A stretch of 64,000 bases of DNA from NCBI RefSeq assembly GCF_030814215.1, contig NZ_JAUSUT010000001.1:2914001-2978000 (forward strand). Direction: 5' to 3'. Source of the stretch: Amycolatopsis thermophila (GTDB lineage: Bacteria > Actinomycetota > Actinomycetes > Mycobacteriales > Pseudonocardiaceae). A model generated the notes under the pieces. It saw only the letters and a program-made list of their open reading frames with translations, had not been told where the DNA came from and searched no databases. Positions 20,459 to 29,998 of the stretch are shown here, piece after piece. The position numbers were made by a program, and so were the translations under genes. Within the stretch, counting starts at the first letter, position 1. Every line of letters starts with the position of its first letter.

Positions 20459-21531
20459 GCCTGCACGCGGAGATCGAGCTGACGCGCGGCACGTTCGGCC
20501 TGTCGGTCGCCTTCGACGTGCCCGCCGGTGCCGTGCTGGCGATCCTCGGGCCGAACGGTTCCGGCAAGTCGAGCATCCTCGGCAGCCTGGCCGGGCTGTT
20601 CCGGCCGGACCGCGCGGTGATCACCCTCGGCGGGCGGGACCTGCACGACCTGCCCGCGCACGAGCGTGCGGTGGGGCTGCTGTCCCAGGACCCGCTGCTC
20701 TTCCCGCACCTGTCCGTTGTGGACAACGTGGCGTTTTCCCCGCGGTCCACTGGCAAGAGCCGGGCGGAATCCCGCGAGATCGCCCGGCGCTGGCTGGCCG
20801 AGGTGGACGCCGCCGAGTTCGCCGAGCGCAAGCCGGGGCAGCTCTCCGGCGGGCAGGCGCAGCGGGTCGCCGTCGCGAGGGCGCTGGCCGGCAGCCCGGA
20901 CCTGCTGCTGCTCGACGAGCCGCTCGCCGCGCTCGACGTGGACGCGGCGCCGGCGATCCGCGGCCTGCTGCGACGGGTGCTGGCCGCCGACCCGCACCGC
21001 GCGACGGTGCTGGTCACGCACGACCCGCTGGACGCGCTCGCCCTGGCCGACCACGTCGTGGTGCTGTCCGCGGGCCGAGTGGTCGAGCGCGGACCGACGC
21101 GCGAGGTGCTCGCGGCGCCGCGAACGGCTTTCACCGCGCGGATCGCGGGGCTCAACCTGGTTCCCGGCACCGCGGTCGCCGACGGGCTGCGGACCGCGGA
21201 CGGCAGCCTGGTGGCCGGGATGCTCGCCGCCGACGCGGTCGCCGGTGAGCCCGCGGTGGCGGTGTTCGAGCCGAGCGCGGTCTCGGTCTACCCCGCGCAG
21301 GACGGCCACCCGGGCAGCCCGCGCAACACGATCGGGGCGGTCGTCGGAGCGCTGGAACCACACGGACCGGTGATCCGGGTCCGCGCCGCCGGCGCGGGCT
21401 GGGCGGCCGGGCTGTCCGCCGACCTCACCCCGGCCGCGGTCGCCGACCTGCGGCTCGAGCCGGGCGTCGGCGTTCGGCTGGCGATCAAGGCCACCGCGGT
21501 GACGGTGCACCCGGCTAGTCTTCAGACATGA
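20455..21531 (+). CDS. modC: Molybdate ABC transporter ATP-binding protein ModC
   Basis: 358 aa, the usual ModC length. The ATPase core has Walker [10 protein letters not shown], a Q-loop in [13 protein letters not shown], the ABC signature [17 protein letters not shown], Walker [13 protein letters not shown] and the H-loop [12 protein letters not shown]-terminal Mop/TOBE domain follows (about residues 285-355: [20 protein letters not shown]). The GTG start overlaps modB, and the stop overlaps the following HAD gene by 4 bases, so the transcript continues beyond the transporter. Confidence 0.95.
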   Translation: MSLHAEIELTRGTFGLSVAFDVPAGAVLAILGPNGSGKSSILGSLAGLFRPDRAVITLGGRDLHDLPAHERAVGLLSQDPLLFPHLSVVDNVAFSPRSTGKSRAESREIARRWLAEVDAAEFAERKPGQLSGGQAQRVAVARALAGSPDLLLLDEPLAALDVDAAPAIRGLLRRVLAADPHRATVLVTHDPLDALALADHVVVLSAGRVVERGPTREVLAAPRTAFTARIAGLNLVPGTAVADGLRTADGSLVAGMLAADAVAGEPAVAVFEPSAVSVYPAQDGHPGSPRNTIGAVVGALEPHGPVIRVRAAGAGWAAGLSADLTPAAVADLRLEPGVGVRLAIKATAVTVHPASLQT

Positions 21532-22328
21532 GCCGTTGGACGTACCTGACCGACATGGACGGCGTGCTGGTGCACGAGGAGCACCTGGTGCCCGGCGCCG
21601 ACGAGTTCCTCGCCGAGCTGCGCGCCAACGACACCCCGTTCCTGGTTCTGACCAACAACTCCATCTACACCCCGCGTGACCTGCGGGCCCGGTTGTTGCG
21701 CACCGGGCTGGACGTGCCCGAGGAACGCATCTGGACCTCCGCGCTGGCGACCGCGAAGTTCCTGCACAGCCAGCGGCCCGGCGGCTCGGCGTTCGTCATC
21801 GGCGAAGCCGGCCTGACCACCGCGCTGCACGAGGCCGGGTACGTGCTCACCGACCGCGACCCGGACTACGTCGTGCTCGGCGAGACCCGCACGTACAGCT
21901 TCACCGCCATCACCCGCGCCATCCGGCTCATCGAGGCCGGGGCGAAGTTCATCGCGACCAACCCGGACGCGACCGGGCCGAGCCTCGAGGGCAGCCTGCC
22001 GGCGACGGGGTCGATCGCCGCGCTGATCGAGCGGGCGACCGGGCGGCAGCCGTACTTCGTGGGCAAGCCGAACCCGCTGATGATGCGCTCGGCCCTGCGC
22101 AGCCTGGGCGCGCACTCCGAGGGCACCGTCATGATCGGCGACCGGATGGACACCGACGTGCACTCCGGGATCGAGGCCGGCCTGCAGACCGTGCTGGTGC
22201 TCACCGGCATCTCGACCAAGGAGTCGGCCGAGCGGTACCCGTACCGGCCCACGCTCGTGGTGGATTCGATCGCGGACCTGGTCGGCCGCACGCAGGACCC
22301 GTTCGGGGACGGGGCGGTGCTCACCTGA
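21528..22328 (+). CDS. HAD-IIA family hydrolase (NagD-like phosphatase)
   Basis: 266 aa, ATG overlapping the modC stop. HAD motif I is YLTDMDGVL (Asp9, Asp11), motif II LVLTNNS, motif [15 protein letters not shown] with the lysine, and motif [11 protein letters not shown]. The insertion between motifs II and III is a C2 cap, which defines class IIA (NagD, phosphoglycolate or nucleotide phosphatases). The substrate cannot be predicted. Coupling to modC looks like positional convenience rather than shared function. A metallophosphoesterase gene follows 27 bp on. Confidence 0.9.
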   Translation: MSRWTYLTDMDGVLVHEEHLVPGADEFLAELRANDTPFLVLTNNSIYTPRDLRARLLRTGLDVPEERIWTSALATAKFLHSQRPGGSAFVIGEAGLTTALHEAGYVLTDRDPDYVVLGETRTYSFTAITRAIRLIEAGAKFIATNPDATGPSLEGSLPATGSIAALIERATGRQPYFVGKPNPLMMRSALRSLGAHSEGTVMIGDRMDTDVHSGIEAGLQTVLVLTGISTKESAERYPYRPTLVVDSIADLVGRTQDPFGDGAVLT

Positions 22329-22355
22329 CCTGCGGCAACCGCCTATCGTCGAAGG

Positions 22356-23174
22356 ATGAGTGACCATCAGCGCCCCGATGCCCGCACCTACGTCGTCGGC
22401 GACGTGCACGGGCATCGGGACGAGCTGGCGGCCGCGCTGCGCCGGATCGGGCTGATCGACGAGGCCGGCGACTGGTCCGGCGGAGACGCGCACCTGTGGT
22501 TCCTCGGGGACTTCGTCGACCGCGGCCCGGACGGCATCGGCGCGATCGACCTGGTGATGCGGCTGCACCGGCAGGCCGCGGAAGCCGGCGGGTCGACGCA
22601 GACCCTGCTCGGCAACCACGAGATCCTGCTGCTGGGCATGCACCGCTTCGGTGACACCGAGGTGCCGTCCGACTTCGGCCCGCGCAGTTTCGCGCGCAGC
22701 TGGGAGATCAACGGCGGGCAGCTGTCCGATCAGGACGCTCTGACCGACGAGCACGTCGAGTGGCTGACCAGCCGCCCGCTCATCGCGCACGCGGCGAACC
22801 ACCTGCTGATGCACTCGGACACCGTCGAGTACCTCGACTGGGGTGACGACGCCGAGGACATCAACACCACCGTACGGGAGATCCTGGCCGGCGACGACCT
22901 GGCCGAGTGGTGGGACGTGTGGCGGCGCATGACCACGCGCTACGCCTTCCGCGGCCCGCACGGCCCGGACATCGCCGACTACCTGCTGGAACAGCTGGGC
23001 GGCGAGCGGATCGTGCACGGGCACAGCGTGATCGCCGACCAGCTGGGCATCCACCCGAGCCAGATCGAGGCGCCCTACCTGTACGCGGGCGGGAAGGCCC
23101 TGGGCATCGACGGCGGCCTGTTCGTCGGCGGGCCGTGCCTCGTCGTACCGCTGCCCTGGAGACCCGAGGACTAG
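22356..23174 (+). CDS. Metallophosphoesterase (serine/threonine phosphatase-like)
   Basis: 272 aa from ATG 22356. Calcineurin-like metal-binding motifs appear in order: VVGDVHGHRDEL, FLGDFVDRGPDG, LLGNHEILLL, and later VHGHSVIADQLG and YAGGKALGIDGG. These match the GDxHG, GDxxDRG and GNHE signatures of PPP/ApaH-like phosphatases. The substrate may be a phosphoprotein or a dinucleotide. It lies at the end of the mod-HAD transcription unit. Cytoplasmic; no signal peptide. Confidence 0.9.
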   Translation: MSDHQRPDARTYVVGDVHGHRDELAAALRRIGLIDEAGDWSGGDAHLWFLGDFVDRGPDGIGAIDLVMRLHRQAAEAGGSTQTLLGNHEILLLGMHRFGDTEVPSDFGPRSFARSWEINGGQLSDQDALTDEHVEWLTSRPLIAHAANHLLMHSDTVEYLDWGDDAEDINTTVREILAGDDLAEWWDVWRRMTTRYAFRGPHGPDIADYLLEQLGGERIVHGHSVIADQLGIHPSQIEAPYLYAGGKALGIDGGLFVGGPCLVVPLPWRPED

Positions 23175-23177
23175 GGG

Positions 23178-23388
23178 ATGCACGCGGCGGGGTTGATCGA
23201 CTGGTCGGTCCCGGTCGACTCCACCGCCGCCGCAACGTCATCGAGCGCGGCGTCAACCAGCTCGAACAACGGCGCGGCATCGCCACCCGGTTCGACAAAC
23301 CCGCCACCGTCCACCGCGCCGCCGTCCTCCTCCACGAGGTCATCACCTGGACAAAGGCTGTGTCAGACACGCTCCAGCTCACTGGTTG
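23178..23388 (+). pseudogene. Internally deleted remnant of an IS5-family transposase
   Basis: Two parts of a DDE transposase survive in different frames. Frame 1 (from 23178) reads GLIDWSVPVDST, matching the first catalytic Asp region (EVEWVISVDSS in the intact IS at 32923). Frame 2 reads RRNVIERGVNQLEQRRGIATR and then FDKPATVHRAAVLLHEVITW, matching the C-terminal catalytic Glu region (RRNVVERCFNRLKQFRG in the intact copy). The roughly 120 codons between them, with the second Asp, are gone. The fragment runs up to and slightly into the convergent LuxR gene. Confidence 0.8.
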
Positions 23389-24023
23389 AGGTAGGCCAGG
23401 ACGGCGCGCACCCGCCGGTGGGTGTCGTCGGACGGGGGCAGGTCGAGTTTGGTCAGGATGTTGCCGATGTGCTTCTCCACCGAGGCCGGGGCGAGGACCA
23501 GCTCGGCGCAGATGGCCGAGTTCGACAGCCCCTGCGCGACGAGACCGAGCACCTCACGTTCCCGCGCGGTCAGCGCCGCGATGCCCTGGTCGCCGGTGTT
23601 GCGGGCGAACAGCTGCCGCACCACCTCCGGGTCCATCACGGTTCCGCCGCCAGCCACGCGCTCCAGCGCGTCGAGGAAGTCGTCCAGCGCGGTCACCCGG
23701 TCCTTCAACAGGTAACCGACCGCGCCCTGGCCGTCGGCGATCAGCTCGGCGGCGTACACGCGCTCGACGTACTGCGACAGGATCAGGATCGGGGTCCGCG
23801 GCTCGCGCGCGCGGATCGCGAGCGCGGCGCGCAACCCCTCGTCCCGGAACCCCGGGGGCAGCCGGACGTCCACGATCGACACGTCCGGCCGCTGGTCGGC
23901 GACCGCCCGTTCCAGCTCCGGCGCACTCGCCACGGCGGCGACGACATCGTGCCCGGTGTCGGTGAGCATCCGGACCAGGCCGTCCCGCAACAACAACAGG
24001 TCCTCGGCGATCACAACGCGCAT
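23379..24023 (-). CDS. NarL/LuxR-family response regulator
   Basis: 214 aa. The receiver domain begins MRVVIAEDLLLLRDGLVRML, with the phospho-acceptor Asp in DVSIVDVRLPP and the Lys in YLLKDRV. The C-terminal LuxR HTH is LTAREREVLGLVAQGLSNSA and VEKHIGNILTKL. The start overlaps the end of the histidine-kinase gene by 13 bases. It is the last gene of an ABC transporter operon and probably controls it. Confidence 0.94.
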   Translation of the reverse strand: MRVVIAEDLLLLRDGLVRMLTDTGHDVVAAVASAPELERAVADQRPDVSIVDVRLPPGFRDEGLRAALAIRAREPRTPILILSQYVERVYAAELIADGQGAVGYLLKDRVTALDDFLDALERVAGGGTVMDPEVVRQLFARNTGDQGIAALTAREREVLGLVAQGLSNSAICAELVLAPASVEKHIGNILTKLDLPPSDDTHRRVRAVLAYLNQ

Positions 24024-25237
24024 GGCAGCTCCGCTCGAACGGTGGTCGGCCCGCCGGCCGGACTGGTGACCGACAGGGTGCCGTCGAGCGCCTCGACCCG
24101 GCGGCGCAGGCCGTCCAGCCCGCTCCCGGTCGCGTCGGCGCCACCCCGGCCGTCGTCGTGGACCGCGACGGAGAGCGTGTCGCCGCCGCGTTCGATCGTG
24201 ATCGTGCACGCCGCGGCGGCGGCGTGCTTCACGGCGTTCGCGAGTCCTTCCGCGGCGACGAAGTACGCCGCTGACTCGACCGCGGGAGGGAGGTCCCCCA
24301 GCTCGGACGCGCGCACCTCGACCGGCAGGGGCGCGTCGCCCGCGAGCGCGGCGAGCGCGGCGGTCAGGCCGCGGTCGGTCAGGATCGGCGGGTGGATGCC
24401 GCGGACCAGCCGCCGCAGCTCGGCCAGCGCCTCGTCCAGTTGCCGCCGCGCGGTCCCGATGTCCGCACCCGCCGTCTGCCCGGTCTGCCGCAGCTTGCGT
24501 TCCGCCAGCGCGAGGGTCATCCCGGCGGCCACGATCCGCGCCTGCGCACCGTCGTGCAGGTCGCGCTCGATCCGCCGCAGCTCGGCGGCCTGGGCGTCGA
24601 CCACCCGGCGGCGCGTCACGGCCAGTTCGCGGGCGCGCCGCGCGAGGCGCTGCCGCGGGCCGGGTTCGAGCAGCGCCGCCGCGGCCGTGGCCTGCAGGCG
24701 GGCCGCGGTCGTGACCAGCCACCACACCGCCGGCGCCAGCAGCAGCCCGATCACCGTCAGCACGAACCGGCCGCCGGTCGTGTTGAACAACCAGTCCACG
24801 ACGGGCGGCAGGTACGGGTTGGGCACCGCCCACAGCCACACCGGCGCGAGGATCGTCCCGAGGTCGACGAGCCCGACGAGCACGCCGGCGAGCCCGCCCG
24901 CGAGCCCGGCCGGGAACAGCAGCACCAGCCACGCCAGGTCGCGCCAGGTGGCCGGTTCGCGCACCAGTGCGCGCCCGCGCGACCACGGGTTTCCGCGCAG
25001 CGGAGCGGAATACGGCGATTCGACCGGCCGTCCGAGCACCAGCGCCGCCCGCAGCCGCTCGAGCCCCGCGATCCGCCGGGTCATCCAGGTCACCAGGAGG
25101 AACGCGGGCGGCGCCAGGTAGGTGAACGACAGCACGCCGCTGACCAGCGTGGTGAGCAGGGCCCACACGAAGGTGGCGGGCCCCAGCACCAGGCTGGTCA
25201 GCAGGTGGGCCAGGGCGTGCGCCCCGCGGCGGATCAC
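24011..25237 (-). CDS. Sensor histidine kinase (NarL-type partner, membrane sensor domain)
   Basis: 408 aa from GTG 25237. The N-terminal ~200 residues form a membrane-embedded sensor domain with four or five segments (ATFVWALLTTLVSGVLSF, LLLAPAVWWLV). The HisKA_3 motif is RRIERDLHDGAQARIVAAG with the phosphorylated His. The HATPase_c domain contains EGLANAVKHA and DDGRGGADATGSGLDGL. It lies between the permease (9 bp upstream) and its response regulator (overlapping). It likely monitors the state of the adjacent ABC transporter or membrane stress. Confidence 0.93.
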   Translation of the reverse strand: MIRRGAHALAHLLTSLVLGPATFVWALLTTLVSGVLSFTYLAPPAFLLVTWMTRRIAGLERLRAALVLGRPVESPYSAPLRGNPWSRGRALVREPATWRDLAWLVLLFPAGLAGGLAGVLVGLVDLGTILAPVWLWAVPNPYLPPVVDWLFNTTGGRFVLTVIGLLLAPAVWWLVTTAARLQATAAAALLEPGPRQRLARRARELAVTRRRVVDAQAAELRRIERDLHDGAQARIVAAGMTLALAERKLRQTGQTAGADIGTARRQLDEALAELRRLVRGIHPPILTDRGLTAALAALAGDAPLPVEVRASELGDLPPAVESAAYFVAAEGLANAVKHAAAAACTITIERGGDTLSVAVHDDGRGGADATGSGLDGLRRRVEALDGTLSVTSPAGGPTTVRAELPCAL

Positions 25238-25246
25238 GTGTTCAAG

Positions 25247-27763
25247 CTATCCGTCGGCCCGGCCGGTGACGGCGGGGAGTGACCGGCGGCGGATCACCAC
25301 CCGGGCCGGCACCATCCCGGCGACCATCCCCAGCAGACCCACACCGCCGAGCAGCGTCAGGTACCGCAGTGGCTCGGCGAACAGCCGCCACCGGCCGTCC
25401 TGGGCGATGCTGAACGTGCCGACGACGGCCCCGCTGATCACGCAACCCAGCACCAGCGCGACGGCCACGGTGATCAGCGCCTCCCGGCCGAGCATCCGGT
25501 GCAGCTGCCGCGGGGTGGCGCCGGCGAGGCGCAGGTCGGCGAATTCGCGGCGCCGGGCGCCCGTGGCGACGGCGAACGTGTTCAGCACGGCGATCGCGGT
25601 GAAGCCGAGCGAGATGACCACCATCAGCTCCCACGCGGCCTGCTGGTTCTGGACGTCCGCCGGGCCGCCCCGCGGGTCGGCCGCGTCGGTCGCCACGAGG
25701 GCCGGCCACCGGTGCGCGACGGTCTCGGCGACGTCCGGCGCGCCGCGCAGGTACAGGGCGCCGACCACACCGCGCGGGTCGTGCGTGGCGATGAGGTCGG
25801 CGGGCAGCACCACATCGCCGAAGCCGCGCCAGTTCCTGTAGATCGCCACCACGGTGAGCTCCGTCCGGGTGCCGTCGGCGAGCCAGAAGACCGGGCGGTC
25901 GCCGAGGTGCCAGCTCCGGGCGGCGGCGAGCGGGCCGCTCACCGCGACCGTGCCCGGGCGCACGCCGGCGAGGTCTCCGTCGGTCACGCCGAGGTTCACC
26001 GCCGGTTCCCCCGACGCGCGCAGGCCCTGCGCGGCGTAGTCCTCCGGCTTGCCGCTCTCGTCGACGACGACCCGGGTGGGCAGGGTCGCCGCGGAACCCG
26101 TCACACCGGCGAGGGCCGCGACCTGCTCCGCCGTCCCCAGCGGGATCCCGCTCGCCGCGGCGACCCGGACGGTGGCCGGTGCGGTGCGGGCGGCCTGCTG
26201 GTCGGCGGTGACCGCGGTGAGGATGTCGCCGTTCACCAGCATCGTGCCGTTGATCGCGAACACCAGCGTCAGCGGGATCGCGACGCCGGCCACGCGGCGG
26301 GAGTCGGCGCGGGCCACCGCGCTCGCCACCCGCCCGACGACCCCGGTGAGACCGACCAGCCGGGCCACCACCGCCGTGAGCGCACCGACCAGGACCGGGC
26401 CGAGCGCGGCGACCGCGCACAGCAGCAGGGAGCAGGAGATGAAGCCCATGCCCATGCCGAACGGCCCGCCGAGCGGCACCAGGCCCAGCACCGCCACCGC
26501 GCCGCCGACCAGGATCGCCGCGAGGACGATCCGGGGCAGCACCCCGACCCGCCCCGCCGTCACGGTCTCCCGCATCGCCTGGGTGGGCGCGATCCGGACC
26601 GCCCGACGGGCCGCGATCGCGGTGGCGAGCACCGTCACGCCGAGCCCCAGCACGACGGCGGCGATCAGCACCACGGCGTTGAGCGACACGGTGAACTGCG
26701 GTGGCACGGCGTCGAGGTCCCGGAATCGGGCGGCGATCAGGTGAGCGGCCACGATCCCGGCGGGCAGCCCGGGCACGGCCGCGGCCAGCGTCACGAGGGT
26801 GATCTCCAGCCGCAGCATCCGGCGCAGCTGCCGGGGCGTCGCGCCGGCAGCGCGCAGCAGCGCGAGTTCCCGCAGCCGCTGCCGGACCGCGAGCGACACC
26901 GTGCCGGTGAGCACGAACACCGCCGCGAACCCGGTGATGCCGAGGACGAACCCGAAGACGGAGACGGCACCGATGTAGTCCGGCACTGCGCCCGGCAGGT
27001 CCGCGGCCGGCCGGTCCGCTCCGGTGTGGACGGTCGCGGTCGCGCCGATCCCGTTCCGGAGAGCCGTGAGCACGTCGCCGCCCTCCGCCCCCGGCTCCAG
27101 GCGCACCGCGACCGCGGTCGGGCCCGGCAGCCCGGACAGCTGCGCGACCTGCTCGTCGGCGACGAACACCGCCGCCTGTCCCGGCACGTTCCCGTCGGCG
27201 ACACCGGCGACCCGCAGCTCGGCGGTGCCCGTCCGGCTGGTCATCCGCACCGCCTGGCCGACGTGTGCGCCGAAGGAACCCTGCAGCACCACCTCGCCCC
27301 GACGCGGGGCGGCGCCCTCGCGCAACGGGTACGGGGTCAGTGCAGCCGACGACCAGCCGTGCGCGACCGTCGCCGCGTCCGGAGCCCGCAGCGGTTTCCC
27401 GTCGGCGTCGAGCGCGACCGGGAACGCGTAGTCCGCGACCGCCTCGGCCACACCCGGCGTCGCCGCGACCCGTCCGGCCAGCTCGGCCGGCAGGGGCTGC
27501 GCACCGCTGAGCCGCTCCTCCTTCGTCTTGACCTTGACCTTGTCGCCCTTGTCGGTCGCCGTGGTCAGCACGACCGAGCGATCGCCCGCCACCACCGCGT
27601 CGGCGGCGGCGAACCGGTCCCCGTCCGGACCCGCGGTCAGGACCGACCACAGCAGCAGCCCGCTGCCCGCGATCAGCGCGATCGCCAGGAACGCGGTGAG
27701 GAAGGTGCCGGCGAACGACCCGAGCCGGTGCCGCATGCTCGCCGCGGCCAGTTTCCCCATCAT
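25247..27763 (-). CDS. FtsX/MacB-type ABC transporter permease
   Basis: 838 aa, starting at ATG 27763, which overlaps the ATPase stop (ATGA). After a first membrane segment (TFLTAFLAIALIAGSGLLLW) comes a large extracellular domain, three segments, then a second, duplicated FtsX unit with its own extracellular domain and final segments. The FtsX intracellular motif LRELALLRAAGATPRQLRRM is followed by its repeat ADLRLAGATPRQLHRM. Such permeases pair with a LolD/MacB-type ATPase and export lipids or peptides or act as mechanotransmitters. The substrate is unknown. Confidence 0.93.
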   Translation of the reverse strand: MMGKLAAASMRHRLGSFAGTFLTAFLAIALIAGSGLLLWSVLTAGPDGDRFAAADAVVAGDRSVVLTTATDKGDKVKVKTKEERLSGAQPLPAELAGRVAATPGVAEAVADYAFPVALDADGKPLRAPDAATVAHGWSSAALTPYPLREGAAPRRGEVVLQGSFGAHVGQAVRMTSRTGTAELRVAGVADGNVPGQAAVFVADEQVAQLSGLPGPTAVAVRLEPGAEGGDVLTALRNGIGATATVHTGADRPAADLPGAVPDYIGAVSVFGFVLGITGFAAVFVLTGTVSLAVRQRLRELALLRAAGATPRQLRRMLRLEITLVTLAAAVPGLPAGIVAAHLIAARFRDLDAVPPQFTVSLNAVVLIAAVVLGLGVTVLATAIAARRAVRIAPTQAMRETVTAGRVGVLPRIVLAAILVGGAVAVLGLVPLGGPFGMGMGFISCSLLLCAVAALGPVLVGALTAVVARLVGLTGVVGRVASAVARADSRRVAGVAIPLTLVFAINGTMLVNGDILTAVTADQQAARTAPATVRVAAASGIPLGTAEQVAALAGVTGSAATLPTRVVVDESGKPEDYAAQGLRASGEPAVNLGVTDGDLAGVRPGTVAVSGPLAAARSWHLGDRPVFWLADGTRTELTVVAIYRNWRGFGDVVLPADLIATHDPRGVVGALYLRGAPDVAETVAHRWPALVATDAADPRGGPADVQNQQAAWELMVVISLGFTAIAVLNTFAVATGARRREFADLRLAGATPRQLHRMLGREALITVAVALVLGCVISGAVVGTFSIAQDGRWRLFAEPLRYLTLLGGVGLLGMVAGMVPARVVIRRRSLPAVTGRADG

Positions 27764-28509
27764 CGGGTCAGCTCCATCATCCGGGCCGACACCTGCTCGG
27801 CGGACGGCGAAGAGAGCTCGCCGGCGATCCGGCCGTCGGCGAGGAACACCGCCCGGTCCGCCCAGGCGGCCGCGGCCGGGTCGTGCGTCACCATCACGAT
27901 GGTCGCGCCCAGCTCGTCCACGAAGCTGCGCAACAGAGCCAGCACGTCGCGGCCCGTCGTCAGGTCCAGCGCGCCCGTCGGCTCGTCACCGAAGATCACC
28001 TCCGGGCGCCCGGCCAGTGCCCGGGCGAGGGCGACCCGCTGCTGTTGGCCGCCGGAGAGCTGCCCCGGCCGCGCCTTCTCCCGGCCGGCCAGCCCCACGC
28101 GCGCCAGCAACTCGCGCGCCCAGCCGCGGTCGGGCCGGGTGCCGGCGAGCCGCTGCGGCAGCAGGACGTTGTCCCACACCGACAGCGAGTCGACGAGGTT
28201 GAACGACTGGAACACGAACCCGACGTGCGCGCGGCGGACCGCGGTCAGCTTCGGCTCGCGGAGGGTCGCGACGTCCTGGCCGGCGAGCACGACCCGTCCC
28301 GACGTCGGCCGGTCCAGGCCCGCCGCGCAGTGCAGCAGGGTCGACTTGCCCGACCCGGACGGCCCCATGACCGCCGTGAACGATCCCCGCGCGAAGCCGA
28401 CCGACACGCCGTCGAGCGCCCGCACCCCACCCGGGTGCACCTTCGTGACACCCGTCAGCTCGACCACGTCCCGCGGCGGAGCTTGCCGCACATCCCGTAC
28501 CTGAACCAT
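27760..28509 (-). CDS. ABC transporter ATP-binding protein (MacB/LolD type)
   Basis: 249 aa from ATG 28509. Walker A is MGPSGSGKSTLLHC, the Q-loop FVFQSFNLVDSLSV, the signature LSGGQQQRVALARALAG, Walker B VIFGDEPTGALD and the H-loop MVTHDPAAAA. It is the first gene of a four-gene operon (ATPase, permease, kinase, regulator), all overlapping or within 9 bp. The arrangement resembles envelope-stress or antimicrobial-peptide sensing ABC/two-component modules of Gram-positive bacteria. Confidence 0.94.
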   Translation of the reverse strand: MVQVRDVRQAPPRDVVELTGVTKVHPGGVRALDGVSVGFARGSFTAVMGPSGSGKSTLLHCAAGLDRPTSGRVVLAGQDVATLREPKLTAVRRAHVGFVFQSFNLVDSLSVWDNVLLPQRLAGTRPDRGWARELLARVGLAGREKARPGQLSGGQQQRVALARALAGRPEVIFGDEPTGALDLTTGRDVLALLRSFVDELGATIVMVTHDPAAAAWADRAVFLADGRIAGELSSPSAEQVSARMMELTR

Positions 28510-28580
28510 GTCTGCCAGCCTGGCCGGGCGCGGGCGCCGAACCCACCGGGCGGGCACTGATCCGCGGGGTAGGGCTGTCC

Positions 28581-29699
28581 CTACCCCCGCACCCGGCGGT
28601 CGCGGCACAAGATCGCCAGCGCGATGCCGAGGCCGGCCACCGTCACCGCGGCCGCGGCGGGGTAGCGGGCGCGTGGGCCGACGCCGGTGATCAGCTGCCC
28701 GCCCAGCCACCCGCCGGCGGCGAGCTGGAAGCCCGACGCGTTGACCGCGACGGCCAGGGTGGGCGCGGCTCCCGCCGCGGTGAGCACGCGCGTCTGCATG
28801 CCCGGGACGATCGCGAACGCCGGCGCGCCGAGGACGAACGTGAGGACCGCCGCCGCCGCGCGATGGCCCGCGGCGAGCCAGAACAGGACCAGCGTCATGG
28901 CCAGCGCGGTCAGCATCCACGCCGGCGACGGCATCAGCGCCCGGTCCGCCAGCCGCCCGCCGGCCACGTTCCCAATCACCGCGCCGGTGCCGTACACCAG
29001 CAGCAGCACCGGCACGGCGTCCGCGTCGAACCCGCTCACCTCGGTCAGCAGCGGCGCGATGCAGGTGAAAACCGTGACCGCGCCGAGGTTTCCGACCGCC
29101 GTCAGGACGATGCCGAGCTGCACCCCGCGGTCGGCGAGCACGCGGAGTTCGCCGGTCGCCGAGCCGCCGGGTGCGGGGAACGCCGGGACGAAGCGGAGCA
29201 CCAGTAGCAGCGCGAGCAATGTGATCACCGCGACCGCGACGAACGTCGCCCGCCAGCCGAAGTGGTGGCCGACGAACGTGCCCAGCGGCGTGCCCAGGAC
29301 GATGCCGAGGTTGAGGCCCAGTGCGACCTTGGCGATCATCCCCGCCTGCCCGCCTTCGGGCGCCATCGCGGCGGTGGTCGCGATGGCCAGCGCGAAGAAC
29401 GTCGCGACGATCAGGCCGGCGACGAACCTCGCCAGCACCAGGACGACGTAGCCGGGCGCCACCGCCGACCCGGGGTTCGCCAGCACGGAGACCGCGACCA
29501 GCCCGGTGATCAGCGGTTTCCGGCCGGCCCGCGCGGTCAGGGTGGTGACCACCGGGCCGCCGGCGATCATGCCCGCGGCGTAGGCGCTCACCAGCAGACC
29601 GGCCGCCGGCACGGAGACGGACAGGTCCGCTGTGACGTCGAGATCGATCGCGACGTGTGCGAACTGGTGCACGAATTCGCCCACCGGCTCGACGTGCAC
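28581..29699 (-). pseudogene. 5'-truncated MFS drug-efflux-type transporter
   Basis: The reading frame (372 codons) is recognisable as a DHA1-type MFS exporter only from VTADLSVSVPAAGLLVSAYA (about 29639) onward. The upstream codons are antisense to a MarR gene and do not encode the first membrane helix that family members carry before this point. Later elements are intact: the loop-2 motif around LTARAGRKPL, about 11 membrane segments, and a normal end. A deletion at about 29640 appears to have removed TM1, the start and the promoter. It could still be translated from GTG 29699 but probably does not transport. Confidence 0.6.
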
Positions 29700-29998
29700 G
29701 TCCGCCGCGTCGCCGAAGAGGTGGGCCTGACGCCGGCCCAGGTCGTCGCGCTGCGCGAGCTGTCCGAGCCGATCACCGCGCGGGAGCTGGCGAAGCGGAT
29801 GTCCTGCGAGGCGTCCAACGCGACGTTCGTGATCGACCGGCGGGCGAAGGGATCGTGCTGACCGACGCCGGGCAGGAGTCGCGAACCGGGGTGGTGGAGC
29901 GGCTCAACCGGGCTTCGCCACTCGTTTCACCGCGTCAGGACCAGCAGGAGTCGCTGGTCGAGCTGCTCCGGGCGCTCGCCGGGCCTCAGGGGCGGTAG
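29655..29998 (+). pseudogene. Broken MarR-family regulator, divergent to the truncated MFS gene
   Basis: The first part reads LVHEFAHRLDVHVRRVAEEV, GLTPAQVVALRELSEPITA and [10 protein letters not shown], a MarR HTH. It then jumps directly to RAKG, missing the wing (normally about 15-20 residues between the two DR motifs), and shifts frame. The tail [19 protein letters not shown], then [11 protein letters not shown], continues in another frame to the stop at 29998. The missing block is bounded by GACCGG-like repeats, consistent with slippage deletion. The 3' end overlaps the yccF stop. Confidence 0.75.

Noticed and set aside
24392-28504. Very long + strand ORFs (for example 1001 codons at 25499-28504) opposite the ABC operon
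   Set aside because: Antisense shadows of the permease and ATPase, whose protein motifs are unmistakable on the minus strand.
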